NCBI GenBank assembly: GCA_026874595.1
Contig: CM049308.1
Location: 80,958,124 to 81,022,123 of the forward strand
Direction of reading: 5' to 3'
Length of the DNA: 64,000 nt
Source of the DNA: Sipunculus nudus
Taxonomy: Eukaryota > Annelida > Sipuncula > Golfingiida > Sipunculidae
Both the position numbers and the translations under genes were made by a program. Below, in pieces: positions 23,816 through 36,582 of the stretch (positions are counted from its first letter, which is position 1; every line of letters begins with the position of its first letter). The notes under the pieces are model-generated. The model saw only the letters and a list, made by a program, of their open reading frames with translations. It had not been told where the DNA came from and did not search any database.

Positions 23816-24375
23816 GAATTAGCCGGAAAATGGCAGTATTGAGGCCCTTGAACTATGTCTAGGATTAGAGGGTTGATACAAGACGCTGAGCAAAGTTCAG
23901 AAGCGGATCCAGGGGAGGGGTCCAGACCCCCCCCCCCTTTTTTTCAACCGCTTCAATCTTTTTTTGGAGGGTTGCAGACCAATTTTTGCGGTCTGGAACC
24001 CCCCCCCCCCCTTCCTTTTCCGTACCTTGGGACTATTTGGGGGATTTGCTATTAGGTTTCCTGGGTTGGGCCCCTCCTTTTCCTAAATTCTGGATCCGCC
24101 CCTGAGGTTCCTAAACCATATCAAAATTTTACCATAAATTTTGCGTTGACATCAAATATATCCTCTGCTGTATCCTAGGTCACAGATGACCTCAAAGTAT
24201 GGCCGGTAGATGGCAGTATTGAGGCTCTTCAACTGTGTCTGGGATTAGATGGTCGATACTAGTCGCTGCAAAGGGTTCCTAAACCAGATCTAAATTTTAC
24301 AATTTGCATTGACATCAAATATGACCGCTGTTGTTAATTACTTATGTCACAGAATACCTCAAAATATGAACAAAA
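23816..24375. repeat. Approximately 169-bp tandem duplication interrupted by a MITE
   Basis: TGGCAGTATTGAGGC occurs at 23831 and 24211. Subtracting the 211-bp insertion leaves a period of about 169 bp. Shared landmarks are GGTTCCTAAACC, TTTGCRTTGACATCAAATAT and GTCACAGATGACCTCAAAG, the last recurring in decayed form at about 24348. Confidence 0.75.
23896..24106. mobile_element. Small MITE with GCGGATCCAG terminal repeats
   Basis: The ends are TTCAGAAGCGGATCCAG and the inverse of CTGGATCCGCCCCTGAG; the 10-bp GCGGATCCAG/CTGGATCCGC core is perfect and the outer bases imperfect. The interior is C-runs, T-runs and GGTCTGGAACCCCCC. The neighbouring 169-bp unit supplies the empty site (GCAAAGGGTTCCTAAACC at about 24267), confirming a discrete insertion. 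No clear target duplication. Confidence 0.75.
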
Positions 24376-27329
24376 CATCAAATTTGTCATCCAGCTGCCC
24401 TTTTCAGACTATTTGAAGTATTTCTGAAATGGGACGGATACAAATTCTGGACGCAAGCAACTGGTAGATATGACTCGACTCGCGATAGAAAACTCATTCT
24501 TAAAGCAGCACTGCACAAGAGAGCACAATAAAATATCACAAGTTGGATTTATGAAGCATATTTGGTAGTAATACCTATGTAATATGTAAATTATATAGGA
24601 ATGGGTGCTGTGGCACGAGAAATTATCATCAGTTATATTGATAAGAAACAGTGTAGGTTTATATGCCCGTTTCAGCAGTATAATCATAGGTACTGCCTCA
24701 CTTCATCCTTTTGATTTTTTTACTCTCTCTTTTCAGCAAATGAGTATCGTTGAAGCTGAAAGACGCATGATCACCGTGTTTTCCAAAAACAAACGGCGCA
24801 ATGCAGGTAGAAACCGTGCGGCGGATGAGTTGGTATGCGTGCGCCAAACGACGGTGGCGCCCCCTGTAGTTTACCTACAGAATTAATTGTTTCCGGGAGT
24901 GGGAGGTTGTTCCACCGAAACAAACCCCGTTGGCACAGGTTAGACGTTGGTCGTAAGTGTGTTAACTAAGACACATTATTAGTTGGGGGGGGGGGGGACT
25001 GTATTATGTAGTCCACTTACATTGGTATATATATAACTTGATATCAGTTAGCAAAGCGGGTAGGCTGGCATATTTAATCCCAAACAGCAGAGGACTGTTA
25101 CGCGCAAAGCACATTCTCGTAACAGATACAAACGACTATTTATTTAGGCCACACACAAACAAAACTTCTGGTTTTTTTTTCTGGAACAATTATTTTTTAT
25201 AGAATGAGCATCACCTCTTCAGAATATTGACCCTGTCCTCTGGCCCTTCTGAGAGTCGATAGTTTGTTTGTAAAGCCTTTATTTCATTTCGCATCAAAGA
25301 TATGTTTAAATATAGTTTAAACTTTGTGCTGTCCATGTGCACTCTATTTTAAGAACTGAAGTACATTTTGTACTATTCATATATATTGGCAAAATATCAT
25401 GTACATGTATTTAGTTTCGAATGGTAAATTTATTAAAACAAAAATGTTTGTTCACAGAGACGATGGGAATTTGTTTTTGCGTGGCCTTATCGTATCATGT
25501 TGCACCACCGAACTTCATGTGTGTGTTAAATTCACGACTGCAAAAGACCACAGATAGCAAATTATAACACTACCTGTATAGTTTGCGTGACCTATGTGAC
25601 ACAGGACTGTAATACATACACACAGATGTAGCTGCCACCTTAAAGATAATTTCCTTAAAATCAAAAAAAAGTTATATTTGATAAGGATTTATTATAAGGT
25701 AAGGCCTAACCTCAGCGTTAACCAGTCTGGACGAAGCAAACAAAGCCCTGTGTGTGTTCTTGACTGATTAAGTCAGAGAAAACCATCTACCTTTTCCATA
25801 GAATTCATGTGACTTCTGGTTTGCTCTGCGTATAAATCAATGAACTCTGGGTAATTCGTGTTAAGGAAAGTTCTTATGATGGATGTATGAGCTTGTTAAC
25901 CAACAGGCAATTTTGAAAAAATCGCAAAACCATGTGACCTAAGGTGGTTAGTCGCACATGTGCAGATGCTGTCACTAGTAGCAAAAACCCCTTTTGCAAA
26001 ACGCCAGTTGGTCTGATCTGCCACCAGATGGCCTTGCTCAATGTGTTTGGATTATTTTGGCGGGCCCCCACATGTTATAAACACGTGGATATAAACAAAA
26101 GAGACAACAAGTAGTGGTTTGACCGGCGTCCTCTGGCATATTTTATTTTTTTTATTATAAAAGGTGCAAGGGATTATCTTTAGTTAATAGACGTCAGACA
26201 ACGGAACATGCCCCTTCACAGTGTCTGCATCTTGTTTCCGGCGTTAGTGGTACGGCTTCTTTGTGCTGACTATTAAATTTATTTGTGAAATAACTGAATC
26301 TTTACCCATTCCTTCAAGCCAGGATTCGCTATCTCTGAGGAAATTTAATGCGGAGCAAAATCTTGAGCAATCTATGTTTAAATATCCCTTTCCTGAATGC
26401 TCATCTTTCCCGATATAGAATACACCATAAAAAGCACAGCAAAACAAAAGCAGACTGACAACTAGACAAGCTTTTAGAAAACTATAACCCCCCCCCCCAC
26501 ACACACACACACACACCTACCTTTACGATTATGGACTTAGGCTCGGGGACGGATGGCAAAATTATTCAGCCAAAAACATTTGGAATAACATGATACATCC
26601 CTAATCATTACATTCATCTCTCCATGTACAAAGAAACCGACAAACAGACAGACATTGGGAAATGTAACCTCCGCCCTGGTTCTTTGTACAAACACGTTTA
26701 ACTGCACCAGATAACCCAGAGTTTTACAATAGCGTATTGTTTCTACCGCTAATGAGTCTGCTGTGTGAGTGACCGTCGGTTGTTACGACTCATCGGTCAC
26801 TTAAAACTGTGTCTATTCACACTCTAACCTTGCTTTAATTTAGTTAACGTTATGAAGCAGTGAAGACCCAATTCTGTATGCCTTGCGTTCTGCATGGATA
26901 GCAAACAATTCTGTGTTCATTCACACAGGCGTAATCCAATATGGCGGCCTGCTTTAGGGAAGGAATCGTCAAAATTGAAAATGACTGAAGCAGTATTGCA
27001 CTGAAACCGCAACACAAGCAGCCCTACAAACACAGTAAGTCAGGGACCCTTTTCTCTCATTTGTACCTCTAATTCCAGGTTTAAACATTAAATGTAAGCC
27101 CTCTGTGTTACAGATTTAATAGATTAAGCCTGTCCACAGAGGAAGTGAAGAATCAGTATTTTCAATGAAGAGTTATTGGTTATAGTTCAATGGAAAATGG
27201 CATTTTTACGGTGGACGATTAAAGGGCCTAAGTTTAAACATTCAAGGTTAATAAATAACATAAACCTCATTTCAGAAACAGAATTATTTTAAAAATATGT
27301 GAAATCACTGTTCAGTTCACAAAATATCA
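24376..27329. other. Long low-repeat stretch, mostly unassigned
   Basis: Nearly 3 kb without recognised elements. It contains a candidate isolated exon at 24737-24806, GGTGGCGCCCCCTGTAG at about 24853 (a variant of the family core), a G-run at about 24985 and a CA run at about 26495-26515. ATATGGCGGCC at about 26940 resembles a YY1-type site. No promoter or gene could be firmly placed. Confidence 0.4.
24737..24806 (+). other. Candidate isolated 70-bp exon
   Basis: A strong pyrimidine tract and acceptor (CTCTCTCTTTTCAG) precede an open segment reading SIVEAERRMITVFSKNKRR, which ends at CAG|GTAGAA. The segment is charged and helix-like, but no partner exon was found and no family is recognised. 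It could be part of an unannotated gene or chance. Confidence 0.2.
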
Positions 27330-28990
27330 GCCCCGCTTATGGCGGTCAGGTTTATTAGTCAGATGCAAACAGTCTCATTTGACAGCTGCTGACTTGATTA
27401 TGCCATGTAAACACAATAAAATATTTTTGCGGTCAAGGTCATTGGTCACATACAAACAGTCCCAATTGACAGCTGCTGATTTGGTGATGCCATTTAAACA
27501 CTATAAAATATTGTGGCGGTCAAGGTCATTGGTCACATGCAAATAGTCTCAGTTAACATATGCTGATTGGATGATGCCATGTAAACACTACACAAATATT
27601 TTGGCGGTAAGGGTCATTTGTCACATGCAAACAGTCTCGGTTGACAGCAGCTGATTGGATAGTGTCATTTAAGCACTACACTAATAGTATGGCGGTGAGG
27701 GTCATAGATCACATGCAAACACAGTCTCATTTGACAGCTGCTGACTTGATTATGCCATGTAAACACAATAAAATATTTTTGCGGTCAAGGTCATTGGTCA
27801 CATACAAACAGTCCCAATTGACAGTTGCTGATTTGATAATGCCATTTAAACACTATAAAATATTGTGGCGGTCAAGGTCATTGGTCACATGCAAATAGTC
27901 TCAGTTAACATATGCTGATTGGATGATGCCATGTAAACACTACACAAATATTTTGGCGGTAAGGGTCATTTGTCACATGCAAACAGTCTCGGTTGACGGC
28001 AGCTGATTGGATAGTGTCATTTAAGCACTACACTAATAGTATGGCGGTGAGGGTCATAGATCACATGCAAACACAGTCTCAGTTGACAGCTGCTGATTGG
28101 ATAGTGTCATTTTAACCCTATGAAATATTAAGATAAGGTATTAAGTTCATTGGTTACATGCAAACACAGTCTAAGTTGACAGCTGCTGATTGGATTATGC
28201 CATATTAACACTACACAAAAAAATTATGGCGGTCAGGGTCATTGGTAACACGCAAACACAGTCTCAGTTGACAGCAGCTGATTAGATACTATAGTAGTGC
28301 TATGTAAACCATGCACAAATATTATGGCGGTCAGGGCACAGGTCACATGCAAACACAGTCTCAGATGACAGCTGCCGATTGGACGATGCAACATAAACAA
28401 TACACAAATATTATGGCGGTCAAGGTCATTGGTAACACGCAAACACAGTCTTAGTTTACAACTTTTGATGATGCCATTTAAACACCATAACAATATTAAG
28501 GCGGCCAAGTTGATTGGTAACATGCAAACACTGTCTCAGTTGACAGCTGCTGATTGGATAGTGCCATGTAAACACTACACAAATATTATGGCGGTCAAGG
28601 TCATTGATAACACGCAAGCACAGTTTCAGTTTACAGCTTTTGATGATGCCATTTAAACATCACAACAATATTAAGGCGGCCAAGTTGATTGGTAACATGC
28701 AAACACAGTCTCAGTTTACAGCTGTTGATGATACCATTTAAACACTATAAAAATATTAAGGCGGCCAAGGTCATTGATTATATACAAACACCGTCAAAGT
28801 TGACATATGCTGATTGGATAGTGCCATGTAAACACTACACAAATATTATGGCGGTCAGGGTCATAGGTCACATGCAAATACCGTCTCAGTTGACACCAAC
28901 TGATAAGATGATGCCATTTTAACACTATAAAAATATTTAGGCGGCCAAGGTTATTGGTTATATGCAATATGATTGGATGATGCCAAGTAA
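27330..28990. repeat. 88-bp minisatellite with a 352-bp higher-order period, about 19 units
   Basis: Each unit reads roughly GCGGTCAAGGTCATTGGTCA, CATGCAAACAGTCTCAGTT, GACAGCTGCTGATTGGAT, ATGCCATGTAAACACTA, CACAAATATTATG. AGTCTCATTTGACAGC at 27371 recurs at 27723 (352 bp), marking a four-unit block copied in tandem. TCAAGGTCA is exact at 27433, 27520, 27785, 27872, 28420 and 28595. Long open frames through it are by-products of the period. It has no CRISPR-like spacers. Confidence 0.92.
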
Positions 28991-30325
28991 ACTCTAGAAA
29001 ATCAAACCAGTTAAAGGAGACTGCTCCAGCAAGGACACAGCCGATCTGTCAGGTCATTGTAAAATCTAAAATGTTGTGCAATATGAACCGGATATTTATT
29101 GTACAATGTTTAATATCAAGTAGGCCGCCACTTTCATATACAGCTTTCTCAGACATATAAAAAAAAGTAAAATGTTAAAAAGATAATTCTAAATACAGAT
29201 GGACAAAGGTTGGTGGAACAGAGTATAGATAACCCCCCTAAACACAACTGACAGCGGTTAAACTAATATTTGTTTCATCTCTGCCATCCTGTTTGTTTAA
29301 CGGCTGTACGTGCCTAAGATATAAAAAAAACCAATAGCTTTTAAATATACTTTACATAGCAACTAGCGACACCTTACGGATGATACTGAACATTCTGTCC
29401 GGAACTTAAAAGAAATATTATGTTTAGACTTATTCCATTATCATATAGATTCTAACATGAGGCTCCTTTCAGATCTTCAGGCTTCACGAGCCTCGCGCTA
29501 CTGGCATGAATTTTACCTGAGTGCAGTAGATGTGCACAATGCGCATGCGGCATGCCTATGGTAAGATTATTGCTAGATTAGATTTAGAGTTGTATACTTC
29601 TTATATCTTTGGGCTGATCTTATGAAACACATGCATGGGTGAAGGTCCGTTTGAACGTCTTGCTCGTCACTGGTGACATCTGGTAGAGGGTTCAAGAATT
29701 ATTGTGAGCTTCAAGTGAGCTTGGCGCAAGGATCTTGAAAATCTGAGAGGTCAACTGGATACTGGTCGCTTTAGAGGGATTTCTAGAGATCTTCGATATC
29801 TTCAACATATGAAATGAAACATATTTATAGATATGCTTTATAGTCTCACCAAAGACCTCAAGTGCTTTATTTATTCAGGTAGCTTTGTGTTTCAAGTTGC
29901 GCTGAATTTGTCTACCTAACTATACATTTAAGTTAATCCTTGATTGAACATAATACATGGTCATTTTTGTGTTCAATTCGCATTTGATATGATTTTTTCG
30001 CTCATCTGACTGTAAGTCACCAGAGCTAAAGCGATCACTTATTTGTCCTTCGGCAATACAGCATTGAACAGGATATAAAAGTAACCATTTTTCTATCTAT
30101 GCCTATTTATGCTAGAGTTCTAGTTTCCTGCCTCAGGAAGTATTTTATTATACTGTTGCTGGCTTCATAAAAGTGAGGGTTTCAAATTCGCGACATTCGC
30201 GAAAGGGTCAGTTTAGCGAAAATGAAACCATCGTGAATAAGACACCGCTCTAGCACAGCTGGGAAGTCATTGATATTTTGAACACACTGATCTGTCCTTC
30301 TTCACAGGTGATCTACACTATGTGT
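28991..30325. other. Unassigned spacer with a family A 5' fragment near its end
   Basis: No gene recognised. At about 29994-30060 TTTTTTCGCTCATCTGACTG, AAGTCACCAGAGCTAAAG and GATCAC are a diverged 5' end of family A, with TTTGTCCTTCGG after it and no further element sequence. Confidence 0.5.
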
Positions 30326-30328
30326 ATG

Positions 30329-30329
<1 letters not shown>

Positions 30330-30411
<82 letters not shown>

Positions 30412-30412
30412 A
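30330..30412. repeat. TA microsatellite
   Basis: About 80 bp of uninterrupted TA, bordered by GTATG/TACATG steps. Confidence 0.97.
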
Positions 30413-32166
30413 CCGGTAAACTGAATTAAGACCAGCAAAGAAAAGCAAGGGTTAATTATTGTCCTAACATGAGTATTAGGAATGAATTTTAGGATTGGCT
30501 AGTCACCAGTCATAACGGTAACTAGGTAAGAACAATGAGGAAAAATATAAGATTATTATGATTATAATCTATACTAATGTATTTAATTATTCCAATATTT
30601 GTAGCACAGGTTCCAGATAACATCGGAAAAAACTTCACGGAACATTTGAAAGGAATTATCGCGAAATTCAACCTCACATAAATGAAGCCAACCAAAGTGT
30701 TTTTTTTCAATGTCATAATTTTAAGTCCCGTCAAATCTCGCATTATTGCCCGTCAAACGAGATTACGCAATATTTCACGCTCTATATCAATTTTGCAGCA
30801 CCCTTTTTGACACGCGTGTTTTATGAACCCCCCCCCCCCCAATATCTCAAAATTATGTGCTTCCGAACATTGTCACCATCTGGGTTGCACCTCAAAACCT
30901 GAAAATAAAATTTTTGTGTCATAACTTCACAACTATATTATATCGTTACATTGCTTACTCATTTTGGGATAACATTTCTGTAATATGAAAATACTCATTT
31001 CTTATGAATTTAGTAGATGGAACTATAGACAAGACGGGAGATCTCACTGTACACATGCATGTAGTTGAGTAAAATCGTCCGTGAATTTTTCTCTTTATTG
31101 ATAATTTGATCAATATTCAATTTTTTAAAGGCCTGCAGGTACGTTATTTCTAAATAATCTCAAGGAAAGCAGACCTGTATTTAAATCTGATTATAAAAGG
31201 CATCAGAATCAACAGTCAGAAAGGACATTCACTGATCGAAATGTAGGAACTATTTTAAACTTTTTATATTTAAGAAACTAAGATGACTTTAAATGTTTCC
31301 ACATTTTTAAACACTCCTTCTCCTTTTTCGCATCTATTTTAAACTCATCTTAATATTTATATGTGCCATGAATGATGGCTGTTTACATATATTTAACAAA
31401 GAAATCGCTGTAGCCATCATAACAAATGTTGACACTGATCTCCTCACTATAAAAGACGCCATTTTGTATATGACCAAGCAGTGTTTTAGTCCAGTCTGGC
31501 CACCAGCTTTTGTTAACAACATACACGTTTCATACAGCACTGAATAAAGTTGTTATAATTAATAGGGTTGACCTGAGCTAACCGTCACTTTGATACAAAA
31601 TCAAATTTGTCTATTTCAATGGTACCCTCATAGTCACCTATCAGTATATATTAGAAATGAGTGAAATATGGTTTATGCAATTTGCATGCAAGCTGTGCTC
31701 GATAGCTGAATGAATTAGAATAGATTCTACACAAATTGACCAGTTCTTCTGTTGAAAATCTATGATTAATCAGCTTTTAATGATACCCCTATGGACACCC
31801 ACATTCTTAGATTTCTGAGCAAATATGCAAATGTACAATGACGAAATTAAAGTTCTAAATTGTACCCGAAAATTACATAAATTTGTTTCTATAATCGACG
31901 AATCTTCCAATGTCGGAAGAGACTGCATGAAGTTGAAATCTCCATGCACCCCCTCCCCTTATCATTCAGCTGACATAATATTTAGCTCAGCTGACTCTTA
32001 AGTCATTAGAGCTATAACAACCATCCTTTGTCCGTCCTGTTGTGCGGTCGTCCATTTATCCGTTAAAAGTGGGTAAGTAGTAACGGTTGCCCCTGAAAAC
32101 TTCAAAATTATTATGCAAGCAAGTCCTTAACCAATTTCCTTTTAGGCCGCCCTTATTAGGTCCAGC
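30413..32166. other. Unassigned sequence with a family A 5' fragment
   Basis: Mostly unique AT-rich DNA with a C-run at about 30829. At 31980-32090 a family A 5' end is clear: TTTAGCTCAGCTGACTCTTA, GTCATTAGAGCTATA, then TTTGTCCGTCC and GTCGTCCATTTATCCGTTAA. It stops without array or 3' end. Confidence 0.55.
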
Positions 32167-32286
32167 TTATTGACACACGGTTTAACTGCGCATGCGTCAA
32201 ATCTGTCACACTCCCGCTGGATGGCATTGCGTTCACCGTGTGTCACTAACACCCCCGTCGTGATACCCGAAACCGTGTGTCAATAA
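32167..32286. mobile_element. 120-bp MITE with perfect 17-bp terminal inverted repeats
   Basis: TTATTGACACACGGTTT (32167-32183) is the exact inverse of AAACCGTGTGTCAATAA (32270-32286). An internal GTTCACCGTGTGTCACTAAC repeats the terminal motif. A diverged second copy lies at 39768-39870. Confidence 0.8.
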
Positions 32287-32624
32287 CGCGAGTTGTTGTT
32301 ACTATAGCAGGTCTTAATTACCGGGCCGTGTAGGAGAAGTGGTGGCTTTGGACTAATCAGGTCCTTTGATCTCTGACACATATTTAACATTATTAACATT
32401 TAATAGTTTATTACTTTCATCACCTAGGTGTATTAATTAGTTTAAAACATATTTTTATCAGGCGGGTTACTACTAATTTCGGGGATGAAAATTACATCCC
32501 TGATGAAAATTATTGATCTCAGTTCAAAATTTTAAATATATTCAACAATTTAAAAATAAAATATAATTTACATACATATATCTCTTGTTTTATTCAATAT
32601 CATTTTTCTAATCAGAAAATAATA
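32287..32624. other. AT-rich spacer
   Basis: No features recognised between the MITE and family F. Confidence 0.4.
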
Positions 32625-34626
32625 AACTAGACGACCATAGGTCGAACGCTTGCCGGAATTCGGAAGTGAAACAAAGACGGACAGACAGAACATATTGTCG
32701 GTTTTCTATTAATGGAATGACTCTCAGGGACATTGCTGAGAATATGTGGCCCGTAGAATGACATATGAGACAAAAGAACAGGCAAGCAGACAAAGCTGAC
32801 AACAAAAGACGAACAGACAGACATACTGACCTTGTGAGACAAGATTGAAACCAGATGACATAACCTAGTTATTGAGAAGATTCAAAGGAAGAAAATGAGT
32901 TATAATTTATGTAATTTAGATTTATAGTTTTGGAGGTATGGCGAATTAATGATATACTTGGGAGGCTCGACTGTAGCGCCCTCTAGCAAACATATTCCGA
33001 AGACGACAAATGCGTTTCGTATTATTAGTGTATGACATGAGATGTCCCAGTTTCAAAAGGATTCCGTCAAAGCTGTGGCCTGTAGAATGCTATATGTAAG
33101 GCGTAAGAACCAGCAAGCAGGCGACTTTGAGGATAACGGACAAACAGATGGACACACTGACAAAGTGACAGAAGATTGAAACCAGATGCCTTAATCAGGT
33201 TATGGAGAAGACTCAAAGGAAGAAAATAAGCTATAGTTTATGTAACTGAGGCTTTGGGTGTAGAGATATGGCCAATACAATGGTATGTGTGTGAGGGTCG
33301 TGTGCAGCGCCCACTAGTGGCCATATCCGGAAAATGAAAAATTTATTTCTAGATATTAGTGTAAGACATAAGATGTAATAGTTTCAAAAGGATTCCTTCA
33401 AAACTGTGGCCTATAGAATGCTATATGTGAGACGCAAGAACCAGCAAGCAGGCGAATTTGAGGACAACTGACAAACAGACGGACACACTGACAAAGTGAC
33501 TCAAGATTGAGTCCAGATGACTACTCCAGGTTATGGAGAAGACTCAAAGGAAGAAAAAAGCTACAGTTTATGTAACTGAGGTTTATAGTTTTGGAGATAT
33601 TGCCAAAGCATGATATGTTGGGAGAGGTTCGAGTTCAGCGCCCCCTAGCGGCCATATCCGGAAAATGAAAAATTGGTTTCGAGATATTAGTGTAAGACTT
33701 AAGATGTAATAGTTTCAAAAGGATTCTTTCAAAACTGTGGCCTGTAGAATGCTATATGTGAGACGCAAGAGCAAGCAGGCGAATTTGAGGACAACTGACA
33801 AACAGACAGACACACTGACAAAGTGTCACAAAATTGTGACTAAATGACTACACTAGGTTATGGAGAAGACTCAGAGGAAGAAAATAAGCTATAGTTTATG
33901 TAATTGAGGCTTATAATTTTGGAGATATGGCTAAAATATGATATATTCGGGAGGTTCGCATCCAGCGCCCCCTAGCGGCCCTATTCAAAAAATGAAAAAA
34001 CAATTTCGAGATACTAGTGAAGGACTTATAATATGTCAGTTTCAAAAAGATTCCTGCAATAATGTGGCCTTTGGCGCAAGATGAATGAAATCTCAAAATA
34101 TCTCTATTCACGAGATATTTTACGAGATACTGCAAGACTTGTAATCAAATATTGTAGTACTAGTTGAATGTTACCTGATGCAAAAAACTAGATCACTCTA
34201 GCTTTAAAACTGACAAAGTTAGAAAAATAAGACCCCTTATATTCGAATATCATGACATTCCCCCAAAGTTTGTAACCATGGTTACGGCAAATTTGAGTCA
34301 GCTACACACCAGATTACAGGCCTTGGAATGACGATTAAAATGAGCTATTGTTGAAGTAGATACGACTTATAGTCACAAAGATATGAAGAAAAAACCGTTT
34401 TGAGAAGTTTTGACGACCTTGACCTAGACCTTTGACCTATTTTAACCAAAACAATAGGGCACCTAGAAATTATGTTTTTCATCATCCCTGTAAGTTTCAA
34501 GGTGATTGTGGCAAAATTGTGGCCAGGAGAGTGCAGACAAACAAACGGACAGACAGACAAACAGACAGACAAACAGACATACGCAACTGACCAATATGCT
34601 TGCCGAAATCTTTGATTCCGGCAAGC
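32625..34626 (-). mobile_element. Family F non-autonomous element (putative Helentron/HINE type)
   Basis: On the minus strand it opens with the hairpin GCTTGCCGGAATC...GATTTCGGCAAGC (34626-34598), followed by TCTG/TCCG repeats (34590-34535). A tandem array follows, and then the inverted stem ATTCCGGCAAGC, the hairpin CGACC-TAT-GGTCG and TCTAGTT, ending at about 32625. The array has about four to five units of roughly 327-334 bp, marked by AGCGCCCCCTAGCGG-like boxes at about 32972, 33306, 33637 and 33964 (+ strand). No coding capacity. Confidence 0.8.
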
Positions 34627-35029
34627 AACAAGGATAATAGGAACAAATAAGCTTTATTGAAATTAATACAAAATAATGTAAGTTAATCATAGTTTCTTAT
34701 GACTAAATATACAAACTTTATAAGCACATCGATACTGAATAATTAAATAATTGCTATTGACCCGGAGAAGTGGATACTTTATAACTCTAATTATAATGCA
34801 GACGTGATTACTGGGAATTTTGCCACATTCTTCTTTATGAAATGTATACTTTTCCAGATTTTCACGATGTAAAGTGGACATGTTCAAAATCAGAGGAACA
34901 AACCGAAAATGAAATTGGCTAAGTTACTACGAGCCATGGAATGGTCATATCTTTATCAAAAACTCATCATCGTGGCCTGATCGATTATAGAATAACGCGT
35001 CTTACTTTAACAAACTTAACCTTATAGCC
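34627..35029. other. Unassigned spacer
   Basis: No features recognised in this AT-rich stretch. Confidence 0.4.
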
Positions 35030-36582
35030 AAAGATCAGAGTGGGGTTCGAAAAGGACGCTCCTGTACTGATCATATTTTTTAGTTACTTCATTATTAAGT
35101 AATCGTTTGCCTCAAGGAATAGAAACACGTCGCCCTAGTAAGTGGGCATGCATGCAGGAAAAAAAGCTGTTGATGGGTAAATATAGAAAACTACTCTTCA
35201 CTCGCGGCTGTTTGGACTAAAAATTGATTATAAAATCTATAACACCATAAAAAGTTTATAAAGTAGTTGTTCAGCTTATGTATGATTAAGTAATAATATT
35301 TTCACAAATTGGTTTGGGGGACTATGTGATGTACAAGACGATATAATCCGTCACGCTGTTTAATATATATGTACTAACGGCTTAGCAGAAAAAAATAAAA
35401 AGCCTCATGTCGGTATAAAATCCTTTTTTATGGCCTAAAAGTTTTGATTTCCTAGCGCCTGCTGGATTTTAAGCTCTTGGTCTAGTATTGAGCAAGTTTA
35501 AGAATTTTAAGGATACTATATATACTTATATGACTCCTTTACAACTTTATATACTATGATGGTAGTAACAGTCCTATAGATTATGCGTCTGAGTTATGGG
35601 GATATGCATAAACCCCGTCATGTGATAATATTCAAAACAGAGCTCATCGTTACCTTTTGTAGTGTTCACAGGTTCTGCATGTGTAATTGCTGCTCTAAAA
35701 GAGACAATGGTTGTTTAACATGTAGATATCATTTGATTGAGACGTTACGATTTTGGAATCGCTATGGATCACACAAGTCTAACCAAGAAAATATTTATAT
35801 TGGATTATAACCTTGCAAGTCGCGGATAACTGCGGTGCTCAGATGCAAAGAAGTAAGATACTCGAATCCATTGATGTATATTAATATACACTTATAATAA
35901 AATAGCGCCGCATTGCCAACGTAATCTGAAACAGAAGTTACGTTTTGATAATCAACATAAATGGCTTGAACAATGCCGATCGGTTCCGAAATTAGGATTT
36001 TTTTATCAGTTTTATCAGCACTCAGTGCACGGCACATATAATTAAGTATAATATATACGTTAAAAAGTATATGGCCCGATCGACGACAGCAAACATACCA
36101 TTATAAATAAATTACTAATAAAACCTGCAAAGAAAATCCAAACAAGAGTAAACAAGAGAAACATTTAGTCAATCTGGGCTTAGTAGTTAAGAAATGGATA
36201 CAAGATTTAATTGATATATCAGAGGAGATTGTTTATATGGAATTCTCCAAGATTTATGACACAACAATTTTTGTATACCACTTAGGAATTTCCAGTTTTA
36301 TGTACTACAACGTCGGGGGATGTTAAACCCATTTCTTCATAGACTGAATGTAATAGATTCTCCTACTTGTACCTTTACTACCTTACTTGTAAATTAGAAA
36401 GAGAAACTTTATCACATATTTTTGGAATTGTTCTTTTGTCGTTAACTTGTGGTTAAAAAATACAAGAAGTTTTGAATAGTTCGTCATTAAACTCCTCTGT
36501 TAAGTTTTCAGTATCTGAAGTTCTGTTAGGTTAAAGCGAACATAGATGGTTAAATATGCTAACACTGGTTGTGAAATTAAAT
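35030..36582 (+). pseudogene. Decayed non-LTR retrotransposon (LINE) fragments
   Basis: Translated pieces look like reverse transcriptase relics. DQSGVRKGRSCTDHIF at about 35034-35081 resembles the motif upstream of the first catalytic block. At about 35540-35800 pieces such as PIDYASELWGY, HRFCMCNC and LIETLRFWNRYGS resemble LINE C-terminal regions. At about 36370-36580 ERETLSHIF and similar pieces resemble a zinc-knuckle C-terminus. Stops and frame changes are frequent. More than one LINE may be represented. Family-level assignment is inference from motif resemblance. Confidence 0.5.

Noticed and set aside
22235-28990. Regular short repeats that might be mistaken for CRISPR arrays
   Set aside because: Units are contiguous without unique spacers, and the host is a eukaryote.
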